Shown in pieces: positions 38,115-47,240 of a stretch of 64,000 bases of DNA. The notes beneath the pieces were generated by a model. It did not search any database and was not told the origin of the DNA. It saw only the letters and a program-made list of their open reading frames with translations. The translations under genes were made by a program, and so were the position numbers. The DNA is from Bacilli bacterium. GTDB taxonomy: Bacteria; Bacillota_I; Bacilli_A; ML615J-28; CAG-313. Where the stretch lies: positions 1 through 64,000 of the forward strand of contig CAADXH010000098.1 in NCBI GenBank assembly GCA_900752975.1, written 5' to 3'. Position 1 is the first letter of the stretch; each line of letters opens with the position of its first letter.

Positions 38115-38762
38115 TTAATCTTCATCTTTTTTATTAGTTATAAATTTATATAAAACTTCTAGAATAATCGCACCAATACTATTTCCAATCATCATTAAAA
38201 TAATATATAAGACTACTGTAAAATCAAATACTTGAGCATAAGCATAGTAACTAGCATTAGCAATAACATGCTCAAAACCAGACATTATAAATGCACTTAC
38301 CGCTAGAAATATGATTAATGTTTTACCAATATTGGTTTTACATACATTCTGACCTTTAACCGCTATGTAAATTAACATTCCACATAATATGCTTAAAATT
38401 AAAATTGAATACCATTCATCACTTTGTTTGGTTTCAATAAGTGAAAGTGCTGTTTGTTTTAACGTTTCTTTATATCTTGTTAAGCCATTAATAAGGGGAA
38501 GAATAATCGCACCAATAATGTTTCCAATAAAGCAAATTACTAGTTTTAATAGATAATTTGTTTTTTCATTTACCACAAAGCCAATTTTTCCTGTATATAG
38601 CCAAAGGCCAAAGGAAATAATTGTAAAAAGTCCAACTCCAAAAAGAAGTGAACCAATAAACTTTTGATTAATTGCTAACATACTAAGGTACACAGTTGCC
38701 CCTAAGGCAATACAAAGTCCCGCAAAAATAGAACTGACAAAAATTTTTAAATACTGTTTCAT
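38115..38762 (-). CDS. Formate/nitrite-transporter-family channel
   Basis: 215 aa, about six membrane helices. The SGFEHVIANASYYAYA segment matches the conserved G-F-E-H-x-I-A-N motif of FNT channels; the N-terminal IFAGLCIALGATVYL also fits. It is shorter than E. coli FocA. Substrate (formate, nitrite, hydrosulphide or other small anion) cannot be read from sequence; formate export would suit a fermenter. It lies 53 bp upstream of mntP. Confidence 0.8.
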   Translation of the reverse strand: MKQYLKIFVSSIFAGLCIALGATVYLSMLAINQKFIGSLLFGVGLFTIISFGLWLYTGKIGFVVNEKTNYLLKLVICFIGNIIGAIILPLINGLTRYKETLKQTALSLIETKQSDEWYSILILSILCGMLIYIAVKGQNVCKTNIGKTLIIFLAVSAFIMSGFEHVIANASYYAYAQVFDFTVVLYIILMMIGNSIGAIILEVLYKFITNKKDED

Positions 38763-38798
38763 ATATTACCTCATTGCCGTACATTATACCACATTTCA

Positions 38799-38824
38799 AC
38801 AAAAAAAGGACTTTATAAGCCCTT
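38799..38824 (-). terminator. Terminator of the TetR/ABC-2 operon
   Basis: AAGGGCTT-ATA-AAGTCCTT on the minus strand (one G-U pair) followed by T6; it overlaps the permease stop. Confidence 0.75.
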
Positions 38825-39605
38825 ATTTTTCACTTGTCATCTGTTTTTTAAATGTAATAATTGAAAGAATAACACTAATAAGTAAATAAATTAAAATAAC
38901 AATTATTCCAATTATCATATTATTATCAAATTTATATAATTCAAGATTAGTATGCATGGCACCTGTTACCATTCTACCTAACGATACTGATGGATAAAAT
39001 GGTAAAAAACGACAAATTGTTTCAAAATTACCCATAACATCAAGGGGCATCCAACAACCTCCTAAAATACCTGATGCACTAATAAAAACTGAAACAATAC
39101 CAGGAGCACTTTTATCATTTAATAACGTACCAAATAATAAGCCTAAAAATATGCAAATTATTAAATTTGGTAAAGCTGTAAGCATTAATAAACATGCACT
39201 ACCAAATGAAAAGTAATCATTTTTACAAATAAGACTAATAACAAAACCACTGCCAATACATATTATCATTTGTATGATTCCAAGAATAATACCGGGAATG
39301 GCATATCCTAAAATATAATTACTTGCTTTAAGGGGAGAAGTATATAAACGTTTAAGTAAAGAAGTCGAACGATCCTTTGATATCATCAAAGCCATTACCA
39401 TCATAATAAACGTGGCAGAAAAAATGAGAATTCCTGGAATTAGTGATTTAGGCCTAAATACTGGATTTTCTTCTCCGGTATAATTGTTAATTATTTGAAA
39501 TAATAATAGCATTACAAGAGGGAATCCAATTCCAAAAATATAAATAATAGGATCACGAAGAATTTCTTTTATTACTCTTTTTGTAAATATTAAGGTATTT
39601 CTCAT
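38823..39605 (-). CDS. ABC-2 type export permease
   Basis: 260 aa, six membrane helices, ABC2_membrane family. The conserved SAPGIVSVFISASGILGGCWMPLDVMG segment between helices 4 and 5 and the N-terminal TKRVIKEILRDPIIYIFGIGFP amphipathic helix are typical of drug or lipid exporters. It starts 1 nt overlapping the ATPase gene stop and completes a TetR-ATPase-permease operon. The substrate is unknown. Confidence 0.9.
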   Translation of the reverse strand: MRNTLIFTKRVIKEILRDPIIYIFGIGFPLVMLLLFQIINNYTGEENPVFRPKSLIPGILIFSATFIMMVMALMISKDRSTSLLKRLYTSPLKASNYILGYAIPGIILGIIQMIICIGSGFVISLICKNDYFSFGSACLLMLTALPNLIICIFLGLLFGTLLNDKSAPGIVSVFISASGILGGCWMPLDVMGNFETICRFLPFYPSVSLGRMVTGAMHTNLELYKFDNNMIIGIIVILIYLLISVILSIITFKKQMTSEK

Positions 39606-40321
39606 TATTTGGCTCCTTCCACAATTTTTACAAAAGCATCTTCAAATGAAGTTGTATTTGCTTGTTTCTTTATTTCTTCAATTGTACCAGTTGTTATTAG
39701 TGTTCCTTTCGATAAAATAGCAACTCTATCACATAATTCTTCAATTTCTTCTAAATAATGTGAAGTAAGAACAATTGTAATTTTCTTTTTTAGTTTTAAA
39801 ATAACTCGCCATAACTCTCTTCTTGCAAGAACATCAAGACCTAAGGTTGGCTCATCTAAAAATAACACTTTTGGCTTTGACACCATTCCTACCGCAATAG
39901 ATAAACGGCGTTGCCATCCACCTGAAAGAGTTTTTGCTTTTTGATTTAAAACTTCTTCTAACTGAAACATTTCAACAATATTATTAATTTCATTTTCATC
40001 TACGGTACCATAAATTTCACTAAAGAATTTTAAGTTTTCAATGACTGTGAGATTTCCCGCAATTGACACTTCTTGAGGTGATACATCAACTATTTGTTTT
40101 ATTTTTTCCATTTCTGCATCTATATCATAACCAAGTACAAAAGCTTTACCTGAAGTTTTTTTGATTAATCCCGTTAGTATTTTTATTAGAGTTGTTTTTC
40201 CTGCTCCATTTACACCTAGTAAGCCATAAAGTTCATTCTCTTTAACTTCTAAGTTAACATTTTTTAAAGCTTTTACAGTTTTATAATTCTTACAAAGATT
40301 TTCAACTTTAATTGCTTCCAT
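39605..40321 (-). CDS. ABC transporter ATP-binding protein (exporter, DrrA/CcmA-like)
   Basis: 238 aa. Walker A GVNGAGKTTL, Q-loop DVSPQE, signature LSGGWQRRLSIA, Walker B KVLFLDEPTLGLD and switch LTSHYLEE are all present. It powers the ABC-2 permease immediately downstream. Its start overlaps the tetR stop. Confidence 0.94.
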   Translation of the reverse strand: MEAIKVENLCKNYKTVKALKNVNLEVKENELYGLLGVNGAGKTTLIKILTGLIKKTSGKAFVLGYDIDAEMEKIKQIVDVSPQEVSIAGNLTVIENLKFFSEIYGTVDENEINNIVEMFQLEEVLNQKAKTLSGGWQRRLSIAVGMVSKPKVLFLDEPTLGLDVLARRELWRVILKLKKKITIVLTSHYLEEIEELCDRVAILSKGTLITTGTIEEIKKQANTTSFEDAFVKIVEGAK

Positions 40322-40878
40322 TATTTAGCCTCCACATAATACAATCTTAGTGCCTTAAATTCTTCCATTAAGAAGTGTCTAATTGTGTTTTGATCCCATT
40401 TTACATACCCCGTTACAATTTGCGTAGCGATACCATGAGCGAAAATCCAACTAGATAAAAAGAAAGATTCTGCTTTTTCTCTAGAAATATTACTTACTTC
40501 CATTATTTTATTAATAACAATTTCATTTAAATTATTATCATATTCCGCATCACTCGTAATTTTTTGCATGTATAAATACTCAAATAAATGAGGATTTTCA
40601 CTAGCAAAATTAATATAACTCATTAAATATTGCATATAAACGGTTGTTTCACTTTTTATTCCAGATTCAATATATGAATGATATGTTTCTTGGCATTTTA
40701 TCTTTAATTCATTTTTTAATTCATCCATATTTTTAAATGATGCATATAAAGGTTGAGTTGAACAGTTTAAATTTTCCGCAATACATCTTGCATTAATTGC
40801 TTCTATTCCTCTTTCTTTTAATAATTTAAGAGCTGTATCTAAAATCATTTGTTTAGTTATTGATTTCTTCGCTGGCAT
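40321..40878 (-). CDS. TetR-family regulator of the ABC exporter
   Basis: 185 aa. The N-terminal helix-turn-helix is ALKLLKERGIEAINARCIAENLNCSTQPLYASFKNM (only its start and end are diagnostic), followed by a ligand-binding helical bundle. The ATG at 40878 has AGGAGG 5 nt upstream; a longer frame to 40899 would run through the operator. The gene leads its own operon, and a perfect palindrome overlaps its -10, so autorepression is likely. Confidence 0.9.
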   Translation of the reverse strand: MPAKKSITKQMILDTALKLLKERGIEAINARCIAENLNCSTQPLYASFKNMDELKNELKIKCQETYHSYIESGIKSETTVYMQYLMSYINFASENPHLFEYLYMQKITSDAEYDNNLNEIVINKIMEVSNISREKAESFFLSSWIFAHGIATQIVTGYVKWDQNTIRHFLMEEFKALRLYYVEAK

Positions 40879-40891
40879 AAATCCTCCTAAA

Positions 40892-40910
40892 AATAACATA
40901 TGTTATTATA
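40892..40910 (-). promoter_or_regulatory. Probable TetR operator overlapping the -10
   Basis: AATAACATATGTTATT (40892-40907) is a 16-bp perfect palindrome. The minus-strand -10 TATAAT (40905-40910) overlaps its upstream half; a TTTACT-like -35 lies 17 nt further up. Confidence 0.75.
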
Positions 40911-40947
40911 TCATTTTTTATACACTAAGTAAAGAAAAAAGCATAAA

Positions 40948-40977
40948 GAAAAAGAGATAAGGATTAGACCTTATCTC
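40948..40977 (-). terminator. Terminator of the BMP-type ABC operon
   Basis: GAGATAAGG/CCTTATCTC stem (40954-40962 with 40969-40977), 6-nt loop and a T5 tract on the minus strand, 24 nt past the last permease stop. Confidence 0.9.
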
Positions 40978-41001
40978 AATATAGATTGCCATAATTATTA
41001 G

Positions 41002-42012
41002 TTATCTTCTGCTTTTATCGTATGGTTGTCCTTCGGCCTTTGGTGCACGTGAAGACTTAGATGTAAAGGCTAAAACAACTAAAGTAATTACATATGGTAA
41101 AACGTTATAAACGTATCTACTAATACCTAGTGTTGCAAGCCAGTATACCTTATCACCATTAATATCGATGGCAGTATAACCTGCAGATATCGCTTTCAAT
41201 GAACCAAATAGTAACGCACCTAAAGTAATATATAGAGGTTTCCAGTTACCAAAGATCATAACCGCAAGAGCTAAGAATCCCATACCAGCTACTTCGCCGG
41301 TTGCTGAACAGTTAGCTGAAGTAAGAGCATAGATAAATCCACCAAATGCTGCAAGAGCACCTGAAATCGCAACCCCAATATAACGCATTAAATAAACATT
41401 TATACCAAGTGATGCGGCTGCTTGAGGATTTTCACCACAAGCACGTAATCTTAAACCAAACTTAGTTTTGTAAAGAACTATTGATAAGATTACTACAATG
41501 CCAATTGCATAATATGTTGTTGTGTAAATTTTGTCACAAAAGATTTCTTGAAACAAATTTAACTTTTGACCTTGAGGAATACCAAAATCCGTATATTTTA
41601 ACATAAATAGAGAAACATATGATGGATTGCTTGGAGCTGATAAATAGTTTTGGTGACAAATAATTGAAACTAAGAACAAAACTAGAGCAGGAGCAAGTAA
41701 ATTAAGAGCAGTTCCACCAATTGTTTGATCAGCTTTTAAGTGCACTGACGCAAATGCTAGTAGTAATGCAAATAAGGCGCCAAAAACCGCAACTAGTAAA
41801 ATAATTATCGGAAGAATTATTTGTCCCATATCGACTGTAATACCTGCTTCAACAAATATTTTTACAAAAAATACACCAATAAAAGCGCCAAATATCATTA
41901 TACCATCTAAGGCAATATTAATGATACCACTTCGTTCGGAAAAAACACCAGCAAGAGCCACTAGTAAAAGTGGAATAGCATAAGTAATTGTAGATTGAAT
42001 CAAATATCCCAT
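41002..42012 (-). CDS. Nucleoside ABC importer permease 2 (NupC/YufQ-like)
   Basis: 336 aa, about nine membrane helices, branched-chain-amino-acid-type permease fold. LVALAGVFSERSGIINIALDGIMIFGAF is the family's N-terminal segment, and LRACGENPQAAASLGINV is the cytoplasmic coupling (EAA-like) region. Last gene of the operon, overlapping the larger permease by 1 nt. The set matches the NupNOPQ (YufNOPQ) guanosine/nucleoside importer type. Confidence 0.92.
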   Translation of the reverse strand: MGYLIQSTITYAIPLLLVALAGVFSERSGIINIALDGIMIFGAFIGVFFVKIFVEAGITVDMGQIILPIIILLVAVFGALFALLLAFASVHLKADQTIGGTALNLLAPALVLFLVSIICHQNYLSAPSNPSYVSLFMLKYTDFGIPQGQKLNLFQEIFCDKIYTTTYYAIGIVVILSIVLYKTKFGLRLRACGENPQAAASLGINVYLMRYIGVAISGALAAFGGFIYALTSANCSATGEVAGMGFLALAVMIFGNWKPLYITLGALLFGSLKAISAGYTAIDINGDKVYWLATLGISRYVYNVLPYVITLVVLAFTSKSSRAPKAEGQPYDKSRR

Positions 42013-43634
42013 TACGCATTGTCCTCCTCTTCTGTTTTAGATTCATCATATGAGTTATCTTTTATAGTATTTGTCTCAATTAGAATAGTAGTATTCATTG
42101 TACCTTTTTTACGACCAAATAATTTAATTTTTCCATTTAAAATTTCTTTAATTAAAAGTGAGAAAGCACTGAAGTATACAATAATCGCAGAAATAATTGA
42201 TGCAATATATTCATTATATGTTGTCATAAATTTGATGTTTGATCCAGCAATATCAAGATATGCCATAAAGAGGGCAGAAATACAAACACCTAATGGATTA
42301 TTTGAAGCGAGTATAGATACTGGTATACCATTAAAGCCGATTGCAGGTAAAGACTGGTATGTTTGCCATGCAAATTCAGTATTACCAGCTAAATAATATA
42401 GTGCCGCACCACCACCAGCAAGACCTCCGGCAATCATCATTGAAAAAATGATTGAACGCTTAGCTTTAATACCTGCATATTGTGATGCATGGCGATTAGA
42501 GCCACATGCCCTTAGTTCGAATCCAAAAGTTGTTTTGTTAAGCACAACGTAAACTATTATTGCAATAACAATGGCAATAATAATACCACCATTAACTTGG
42601 GATCCTGCAAATATTTTATCTAATCCCATTTTTGCGGTCGCAACCCCATTATGGGTAGTTTTATAAATGTATCCATTACTCTTTAATGGATCTGTCAAAA
42701 AACCGAAAAGTCCACCATCTTCATCAAATAACCATGTAACAAAGTTGGCTGCTATCCAGTTTGTCATAATACAGGTAATTACTTCATTAACATTTAATAA
42801 AGATTTAAATATTCCCGGAATAAATCCCCAAATTGCCCCAACTAAAATTGCAGCAACAAATGCTAAAATCCAAATTAGGAAAGGAGGTACTACACTGCTT
42901 GGGATAGTTAAAGCAATTATTAAGGAAGCAGCAGTACCCATAAGATATTGCCCTGGTGTACCAATGTTAAATAAACCAGTTTTAAACGCAAGTGCCACGG
43001 ATAAGCCGACCATAATAAGGGGAGTAGCACCGAATAGCATATCACCAATATCACGGCCGTTCCAGCCGAAGATAAGGTGATTAGATGAATCACGACCAAC
43101 ATTAAGAGCACCTAAGAATATTAATTGAATTGCTTCTTTTGCAGATTTAAAGGATACTATCGTACCTCCACAAGTTCTACCCGCAAATAGTAGTAAAATA
43201 ATACATCCAATAAGTAAACCAATTATAATAGATATCAAAGATGAAAGAATTGATTTTGTTTTTTCATTTTCATACATGTCTTTAGCCCAATTTTTTGTGC
43301 TATATTTATTTGAATGTTTTTTTAATAAAATAAGATATCCAACAAACATTCCAACTAAAATAACAAAGAATCCAAAAATCCATATAAAAGTTAATGAATT
43401 TCTAATGATCCAAAAAGCTAAAAACTCAAGTAAATATGTAACAAAAATAAAGCCAAATATATAATAAAAATAATTATCTATAAAAGACACAAATCCATTA
43501 TTTTGTTTTGCTTTTACACTTTGACATAGTTCTAGACTTGCTTTTTTGGAAGAAACCTTACGTGTTAAATAACATAAAAGGACAAATAAGCCAGCTACAA
43601 CTATTGGAATAATAATCAATGCTAAATATTTCAT
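42012..43634 (-). CDS. Nucleoside ABC importer permease 1 (NupB/YufP-like)
   Basis: 540 aa. The N-terminal ~190 residues have about four extra hydrophobic helices with charged loops, longer than in YufP; the permease core follows, with VALAFKTGLFNIGTPGQYLMG and the coupling loop ELRACGSNRHASQYAGI. The ATG at 43634 is chosen because AAGGAG lies 9 nt upstream; it overlaps the end of the ATPase gene by about 1 nt. Confidence 0.92.
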   Translation of the reverse strand: MKYLALIIIPIVVAGLFVLLCYLTRKVSSKKASLELCQSVKAKQNNGFVSFIDNYFYYIFGFIFVTYLLEFLAFWIIRNSLTFIWIFGFFVILVGMFVGYLILLKKHSNKYSTKNWAKDMYENEKTKSILSSLISIIIGLLIGCIILLLFAGRTCGGTIVSFKSAKEAIQLIFLGALNVGRDSSNHLIFGWNGRDIGDMLFGATPLIMVGLSVALAFKTGLFNIGTPGQYLMGTAASLIIALTIPSSVVPPFLIWILAFVAAILVGAIWGFIPGIFKSLLNVNEVITCIMTNWIAANFVTWLFDEDGGLFGFLTDPLKSNGYIYKTTHNGVATAKMGLDKIFAGSQVNGGIIIAIVIAIIVYVVLNKTTFGFELRACGSNRHASQYAGIKAKRSIIFSMMIAGGLAGGGAALYYLAGNTEFAWQTYQSLPAIGFNGIPVSILASNNPLGVCISALFMAYLDIAGSNIKFMTTYNEYIASIISAIIVYFSAFSLLIKEILNGKIKLFGRKKGTMNTTILIETNTIKDNSYDESKTEEEDNA

Positions 43635-43635
43635 T

Positions 43636-45180
43636 TTATTCAGCTCCTTTTTGACTAAACATATTTTTCGCACCAGACATATACAAGCCAAGCTCTTTTG
43701 TTGTTACATTTTTAGGATCAAATTCACCTACAATTTTTCCTTCATAGATTACTAAAATGCGATCACTCAAGCTCATTACTTCGTCTAGTTCAAGTGATAT
43801 TAAGAGAATGCCCTTACCTGCATCTCTTTCTTTTATTATTTGTTTATGAACAAATTCAATGGCTCCAACATCTAGTCCTCTTGTAGGTTGTACCGCAATT
43901 AAAACTTCATGTTCTCTACTTAGTTCTCTACCTATTATGGCTTTTTGTTGATTACCACCTGACATAGATCTAACAATAGTTACCGGACCTTGTCCACTTC
44001 TTACATCGTATTTGGCAATTATTTCTTCACAATTTTTTCTAATTTTATCTTTTTTTAAGAAACCACCCTTTTGGAATGTAGGTTCAAAATAACGTTGAAG
44101 TACCATATTATCTTCAAGTGTAAAATCAAGAATTAAGCCATGTTTGTGACGGTCCTCAGGAATGTGCGATAAGCCAAGGTTACGTCTACGCGGAATATCT
44201 TTATATGCATTTTCGTTAATAACATATGTTACCTTACCATGACGTGGTTTTTGAAGTCCCGTGATACCATATACAAGTTCAGTTTGTCCATTACCTTCAA
44301 TGCCGGCGATACAAACAATTTCTCCCGCCCTAACTTTAAAACTGACATCATTAACAACTAGTTTTCTTTTTGTTTTAGACCACATTGAAAGGTTTTTTAC
44401 TTCTAAAACAGTATTACCAGGTTTACATGGAGTCTTTTCAATATTTAAATCTACTTTACGACCAACCATTAATTCTGATAGTTGTTCTTTTGTAACTGAA
44501 GCCACATCGTATGTTCCCATGTACTTACCCTTACGAAGGATTGTACAACGATCTGCTACTTGTTTTATTTCATTAAGTTTATGTGTTATGAAAAGAATTG
44601 ATTTACCACTATTAGCCATTTCTCTCATGATAAATAGTAATTCATCTATTTCTTGAGGGGTTAGTACTGCTGTTGGTTCATCAAAAATTAAAATATCATT
44701 ATCACGATATAACATCTTTAGGATTTCAACTCTTTGTTGCATTCCAACACTAATGTCTTCAACTTTCGCATCAAGGTCAACCGCAAGTTTATAGTCTTTT
44801 GACAATTGTTCTATTTTTTGACGCGCTTTCTTCTTTAAAAGAAATCCACATTTCGTGGTTTCAGCACCTAATATAATATTATCTAAAACAGTAAAAACAT
44901 CTATAAGTTGAAAATGTTGATGGACCATTCCAATACCTAATGCATTAGCATCGTTAGGATTATTGATTTTGACAGGTTTTCCATCTTTTAATATTGTTCC
45001 ACCATCAGGAGTATTAAGACCAAATAGTACTCCCATAAGAGTTGATTTACCCGCTCCATTTTCACCAAGTAGAGCATGAATTTCCCCTTTTTTTAGTTGT
45101 AAAGTAACATTATCATTAGCTATTATACCAGGAAATTCTTTTGTTATGTTTAACATTTCTATTATATAATTGTCACTCAT
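43636..45180 (-). CDS. Nucleoside ABC importer ATPase (NupA/YufO-like)
   Basis: 514 aa, two fused ATPase domains as in sugar/nucleoside importers. Domain 1: Walker A GENGAGKST, signature VGMQQRVEI, Walker B LIFDEPTAVL. Domain 2: Walker A position GIEGNGQTEL, signature MSGGNQQKAI, Walker B-like AVQPTRGLD. The second site is degenerate (Q for E), as usual in this family. It lies 65 nt after the lipoprotein gene, across a terminator-like hairpin. Confidence 0.95.
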   Translation of the reverse strand: MSDNYIIEMLNITKEFPGIIANDNVTLQLKKGEIHALLGENGAGKSTLMGVLFGLNTPDGGTILKDGKPVKINNPNDANALGIGMVHQHFQLIDVFTVLDNIILGAETTKCGFLLKKKARQKIEQLSKDYKLAVDLDAKVEDISVGMQQRVEILKMLYRDNDILIFDEPTAVLTPQEIDELLFIMREMANSGKSILFITHKLNEIKQVADRCTILRKGKYMGTYDVASVTKEQLSELMVGRKVDLNIEKTPCKPGNTVLEVKNLSMWSKTKRKLVVNDVSFKVRAGEIVCIAGIEGNGQTELVYGITGLQKPRHGKVTYVINENAYKDIPRRRNLGLSHIPEDRHKHGLILDFTLEDNMVLQRYFEPTFQKGGFLKKDKIRKNCEEIIAKYDVRSGQGPVTIVRSMSGGNQQKAIIGRELSREHEVLIAVQPTRGLDVGAIEFVHKQIIKERDAGKGILLISLELDEVMSLSDRILVIYEGKIVGEFDPKNVTTKELGLYMSGAKNMFSQKGAE

Positions 45181-45196
45181 ATATTCTCCTTTTTTG

Positions 45197-45228
45197 AAAA
45201 AATGGCTACTAAATTACTAGTAGCCATT
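45197..45228 (-). terminator. Terminator-like hairpin between the binding protein and its ABC genes
   Basis: AATGGCTACT/AGTAGCCATT, perfect 10-bp stem (45201-45210 with 45219-45228) and a T6 tract on the minus strand. It sits inside an otherwise obvious operon. Confidence 0.8.
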
Positions 45229-45245
45229 TAATTTTGCTTTATAAA

Positions 45246-46400
45246 CTATTTAATGTATTCTACTTTAACGTTAGAATAAGTTTTAGTTTCTGCACCTTCA
45301 GGATTGTCATCAATAGATACTTTACCAGTCTTTATTTTTTCGAATAGTTCATTGTATTGTTCTACTGAGAAATTCTTTAATGACCATGTATCAGTAGGAA
45401 GACTAACTGCATCTTTGTCAGCACCTAATGATGTAGTTGTTCCACCAATTGTACTCCATTTGTCAGTGAAGAATGCATCTAGGGCATCCATTGCACCTTC
45501 TCTTAAGCCTTTTGTTGCTGATGTAATTACAGTTTCAGATTGAGAAGATTGGTCAACGTCTACACCGATAACTTTTTTATCATTTTCAAGAGCAGCAGTG
45601 AATGCACTATTACACATTGAACCACCACAAGCGAAAACAACTTCTGTACCAGTTGAATACCAGCCTTTTAGTAATGTTACAAGTTCAGGACTTGCTGAGA
45701 AGCTTGCACCATATAACCAACTATATTTCATATTAACAGTAATTCCTTTTTCTTTTGCTGCATCATTTGCACCTTGAATATAACCATATCCAAATTTTTG
45801 ACAAGCAGGGTTACTACCACCGCCGCCGCCTGAGAAGCCAAGTTTAGTATAGCCTTCCATAACTGCAGCATATCCAGCTAAATACCCAGATTGTTCTTCT
45901 TTAAATACGATTCCAGCAACATTTGCAAGAGGAGTTCCTACTTCTTCACCTTTTTCATTAACTTTGTCAGTTAATGTCCAACCATCAATAAATACAAATT
46001 TAACTTCAGGAAGTTCCATAGCAGCTTTTCTTAATGATGATGCTTGCATAAAGCCAGCAGCAACAATGATCTTAGCGCCACTGTCAGCAGCTAGTTTCAT
46101 TGCATTATATCTATCGTCATCAGTTGCACTATCACCATGTTGAGGTTGATAATATTTGTAAGACTTATTATTTTCTTTTGCGTATCTCTTGATACCTTCC
46201 CAAGTTCCTTGGTTAAATGATTTGTCTTTTAATTGACCGATATCAGTTACAAAACCAATTTCGTATTTTCCATCTGCAGTTTCCTTAATATCAGGAATTG
46301 CATCATAATCGTAGCCTTTAGTATTACCTTTATCAGGTTTACAAGAAGCTACACTGAATAAGAACATCACAGCTAAAATAGTTAAAATTACTCTTTTCAT
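45246..46400 (-). CDS. BMP-family nucleoside-binding lipoprotein
   Basis: 384 aa. Lipoprotein signal MKRVILTILAVMFLFSVASC, then the Bmp/PnrA fold: EIGFVTDIGQLKDKSFNQGTWEG near the N-terminus, IVAAGFMQASSLRKAA, FIDGW, and GVDVDQSSQSETVITSATKG. Binding protein for purine nucleosides in the PnrA/NupN class. The ATG at 46400 has GGAGG 7 nt upstream. Confidence 0.94.
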   Translation of the reverse strand: MKRVILTILAVMFLFSVASCKPDKGNTKGYDYDAIPDIKETADGKYEIGFVTDIGQLKDKSFNQGTWEGIKRYAKENNKSYKYYQPQHGDSATDDDRYNAMKLAADSGAKIIVAAGFMQASSLRKAAMELPEVKFVFIDGWTLTDKVNEKGEEVGTPLANVAGIVFKEEQSGYLAGYAAVMEGYTKLGFSGGGGGSNPACQKFGYGYIQGANDAAKEKGITVNMKYSWLYGASFSASPELVTLLKGWYSTGTEVVFACGGSMCNSAFTAALENDKKVIGVDVDQSSQSETVITSATKGLREGAMDALDAFFTDKWSTIGGTTTSLGADKDAVSLPTDTWSLKNFSVEQYNELFEKIKTGKVSIDDNPEGAETKTYSNVKVEYIK

Positions 46401-46422
46401 ATTTTCCTCCATATTTTTTTGT

Positions 46423-46439
46423 TGGATTTTTCACCAACA
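46423..46439 (-). other. Leader hairpin of the BMP operon
   Basis: On the minus strand GTGTTGG...CCAACA forms a short hairpin in the untranslated leader between the -10 and the ribosome site. It has no T-tract long enough to be certain of termination. Confidence 0.45.
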
Positions 46440-46444
46440 CAAAG

Positions 46445-46473
46445 ATTATAACAAATCTATTTTTATTTTGCAA
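46445..46473 (-). promoter_or_regulatory. Promoter of the BMP operon
   Basis: TTGCAA (46468-46473), 17-nt spacer, TATAAT (46445-46450), about 45 nt before the ATG. Confidence 0.8.
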
Positions 46474-46481
46474 GCATTTTA

Positions 46482-47138
46482 TTACTTTTCTAGTATTTTT
46501 TTTACATTTGCACTATTTTCTTTAATTAAATTAAAGACTTTCGCAAGAGGTTCACCATCAACTAGAGCATGTGAAACTGTAATATTAAGGGTTAAAGTGT
46601 ATCTACCCTCTTTTTCGGTAAACTTACTCCAACAAATACGAGGAACAGATAGTGATTCGATATTACCACTTGGAATTGGATGTGTGAATGCATCAAATTC
46701 AAGCCATGGTAAGCATGTCAAATAAAACACATTGTATTCAGTAGTATTATATGCATCAACAACTGTTAGCTGTGGTTTTTTTCTTTCAATTTCTTCATGA
46801 GCATCATCATAAAACTTATAGTAGTCGAAATTCATCTCGTTACTACCATTTTCAAAACTACCACCAGCTGTTTTAATTGTATAAGTTGGATGCACAATAT
46901 CATATAAGCGAACTTCACCATCTACCACGCGTAATCGCATTTCTTCTACTTCATTTAAGCTTTTTGATACTACGTATAAAAAATTAATAAAAAATGAAGT
47001 TTTGGTCATTTTTGAAAATTTTACTACTTCTGTTACATCAATAGTTGCATCTATTCCATAACATGGATTTGAAAATGAAGAAAACCAGTTATATTGTTTG
47101 CTTCTTTTCCAATTTTTTACATCAATTACACTATACAT
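46482..47138 (-). CDS. CAT-like acetyltransferase (chloramphenicol acetyltransferase fold)
   Basis: 218 aa, the length of type-A CAT. The N-terminus WKRSKQYNWFSSFSNPCYGI and the C-terminal catalytic stretch ITVSHALVDGEPLAKVF fit the CAT family; the histidine of SHALVDG takes the place of the HHxxxDG catalytic His, with only one His retained. The acceptor is unknown: close CAT homologues in gut Firmicutes are often not resistance enzymes. The gene has its own promoter and GGGAGG site and no mobile-element context. Confidence 0.85.
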   Translation of the reverse strand: MYSVIDVKNWKRSKQYNWFSSFSNPCYGIDATIDVTEVVKFSKMTKTSFFINFLYVVSKSLNEVEEMRLRVVDGEVRLYDIVHPTYTIKTAGGSFENGSNEMNFDYYKFYDDAHEEIERKKPQLTVVDAYNTTEYNVFYLTCLPWLEFDAFTHPIPSGNIESLSVPRICWSKFTEKEGRYTLTLNITVSHALVDGEPLAKVFNLIKENSANVKKILEK

Positions 47139-47164
47139 AAATTACCTCCCACTTTTCTATAATT

Positions 47165-47193
47165 ATTTTATCAAATTTTAAAGGTATTGTAAA
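47165..47193 (-). promoter_or_regulatory. Promoter of the CAT-like gene
   Basis: TTTACA (47188-47193), 17-nt spacer, TAAAAT (47165-47170), directly after the terminator of the preceding operon. Confidence 0.65.
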
Positions 47194-47194
47194 G

Positions 47195-47228
47195 AAAAAC
47201 ATACCATTCTTTGAAATGATATGTTTTT
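47195..47228 (-). terminator. Terminator of the rex-adhE-hydrogenase operon
   Basis: AAAAACATACCATT with AATGATATGTTTTT (plus strand), a 14-bp stem with one G-U pair on the minus strand, 6-nt loop and T tail, 12 nt past the stop at 47241. Confidence 0.85.
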
Positions 47229-47240
47229 AAGGATGTTTAT

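Noticed and set aside
46482..47138. Chloramphenicol resistance gene
   Set aside because: Only the CAT fold is supported; the catalytic region is diverged (SHALVDG) and there is no mobile or resistance context.
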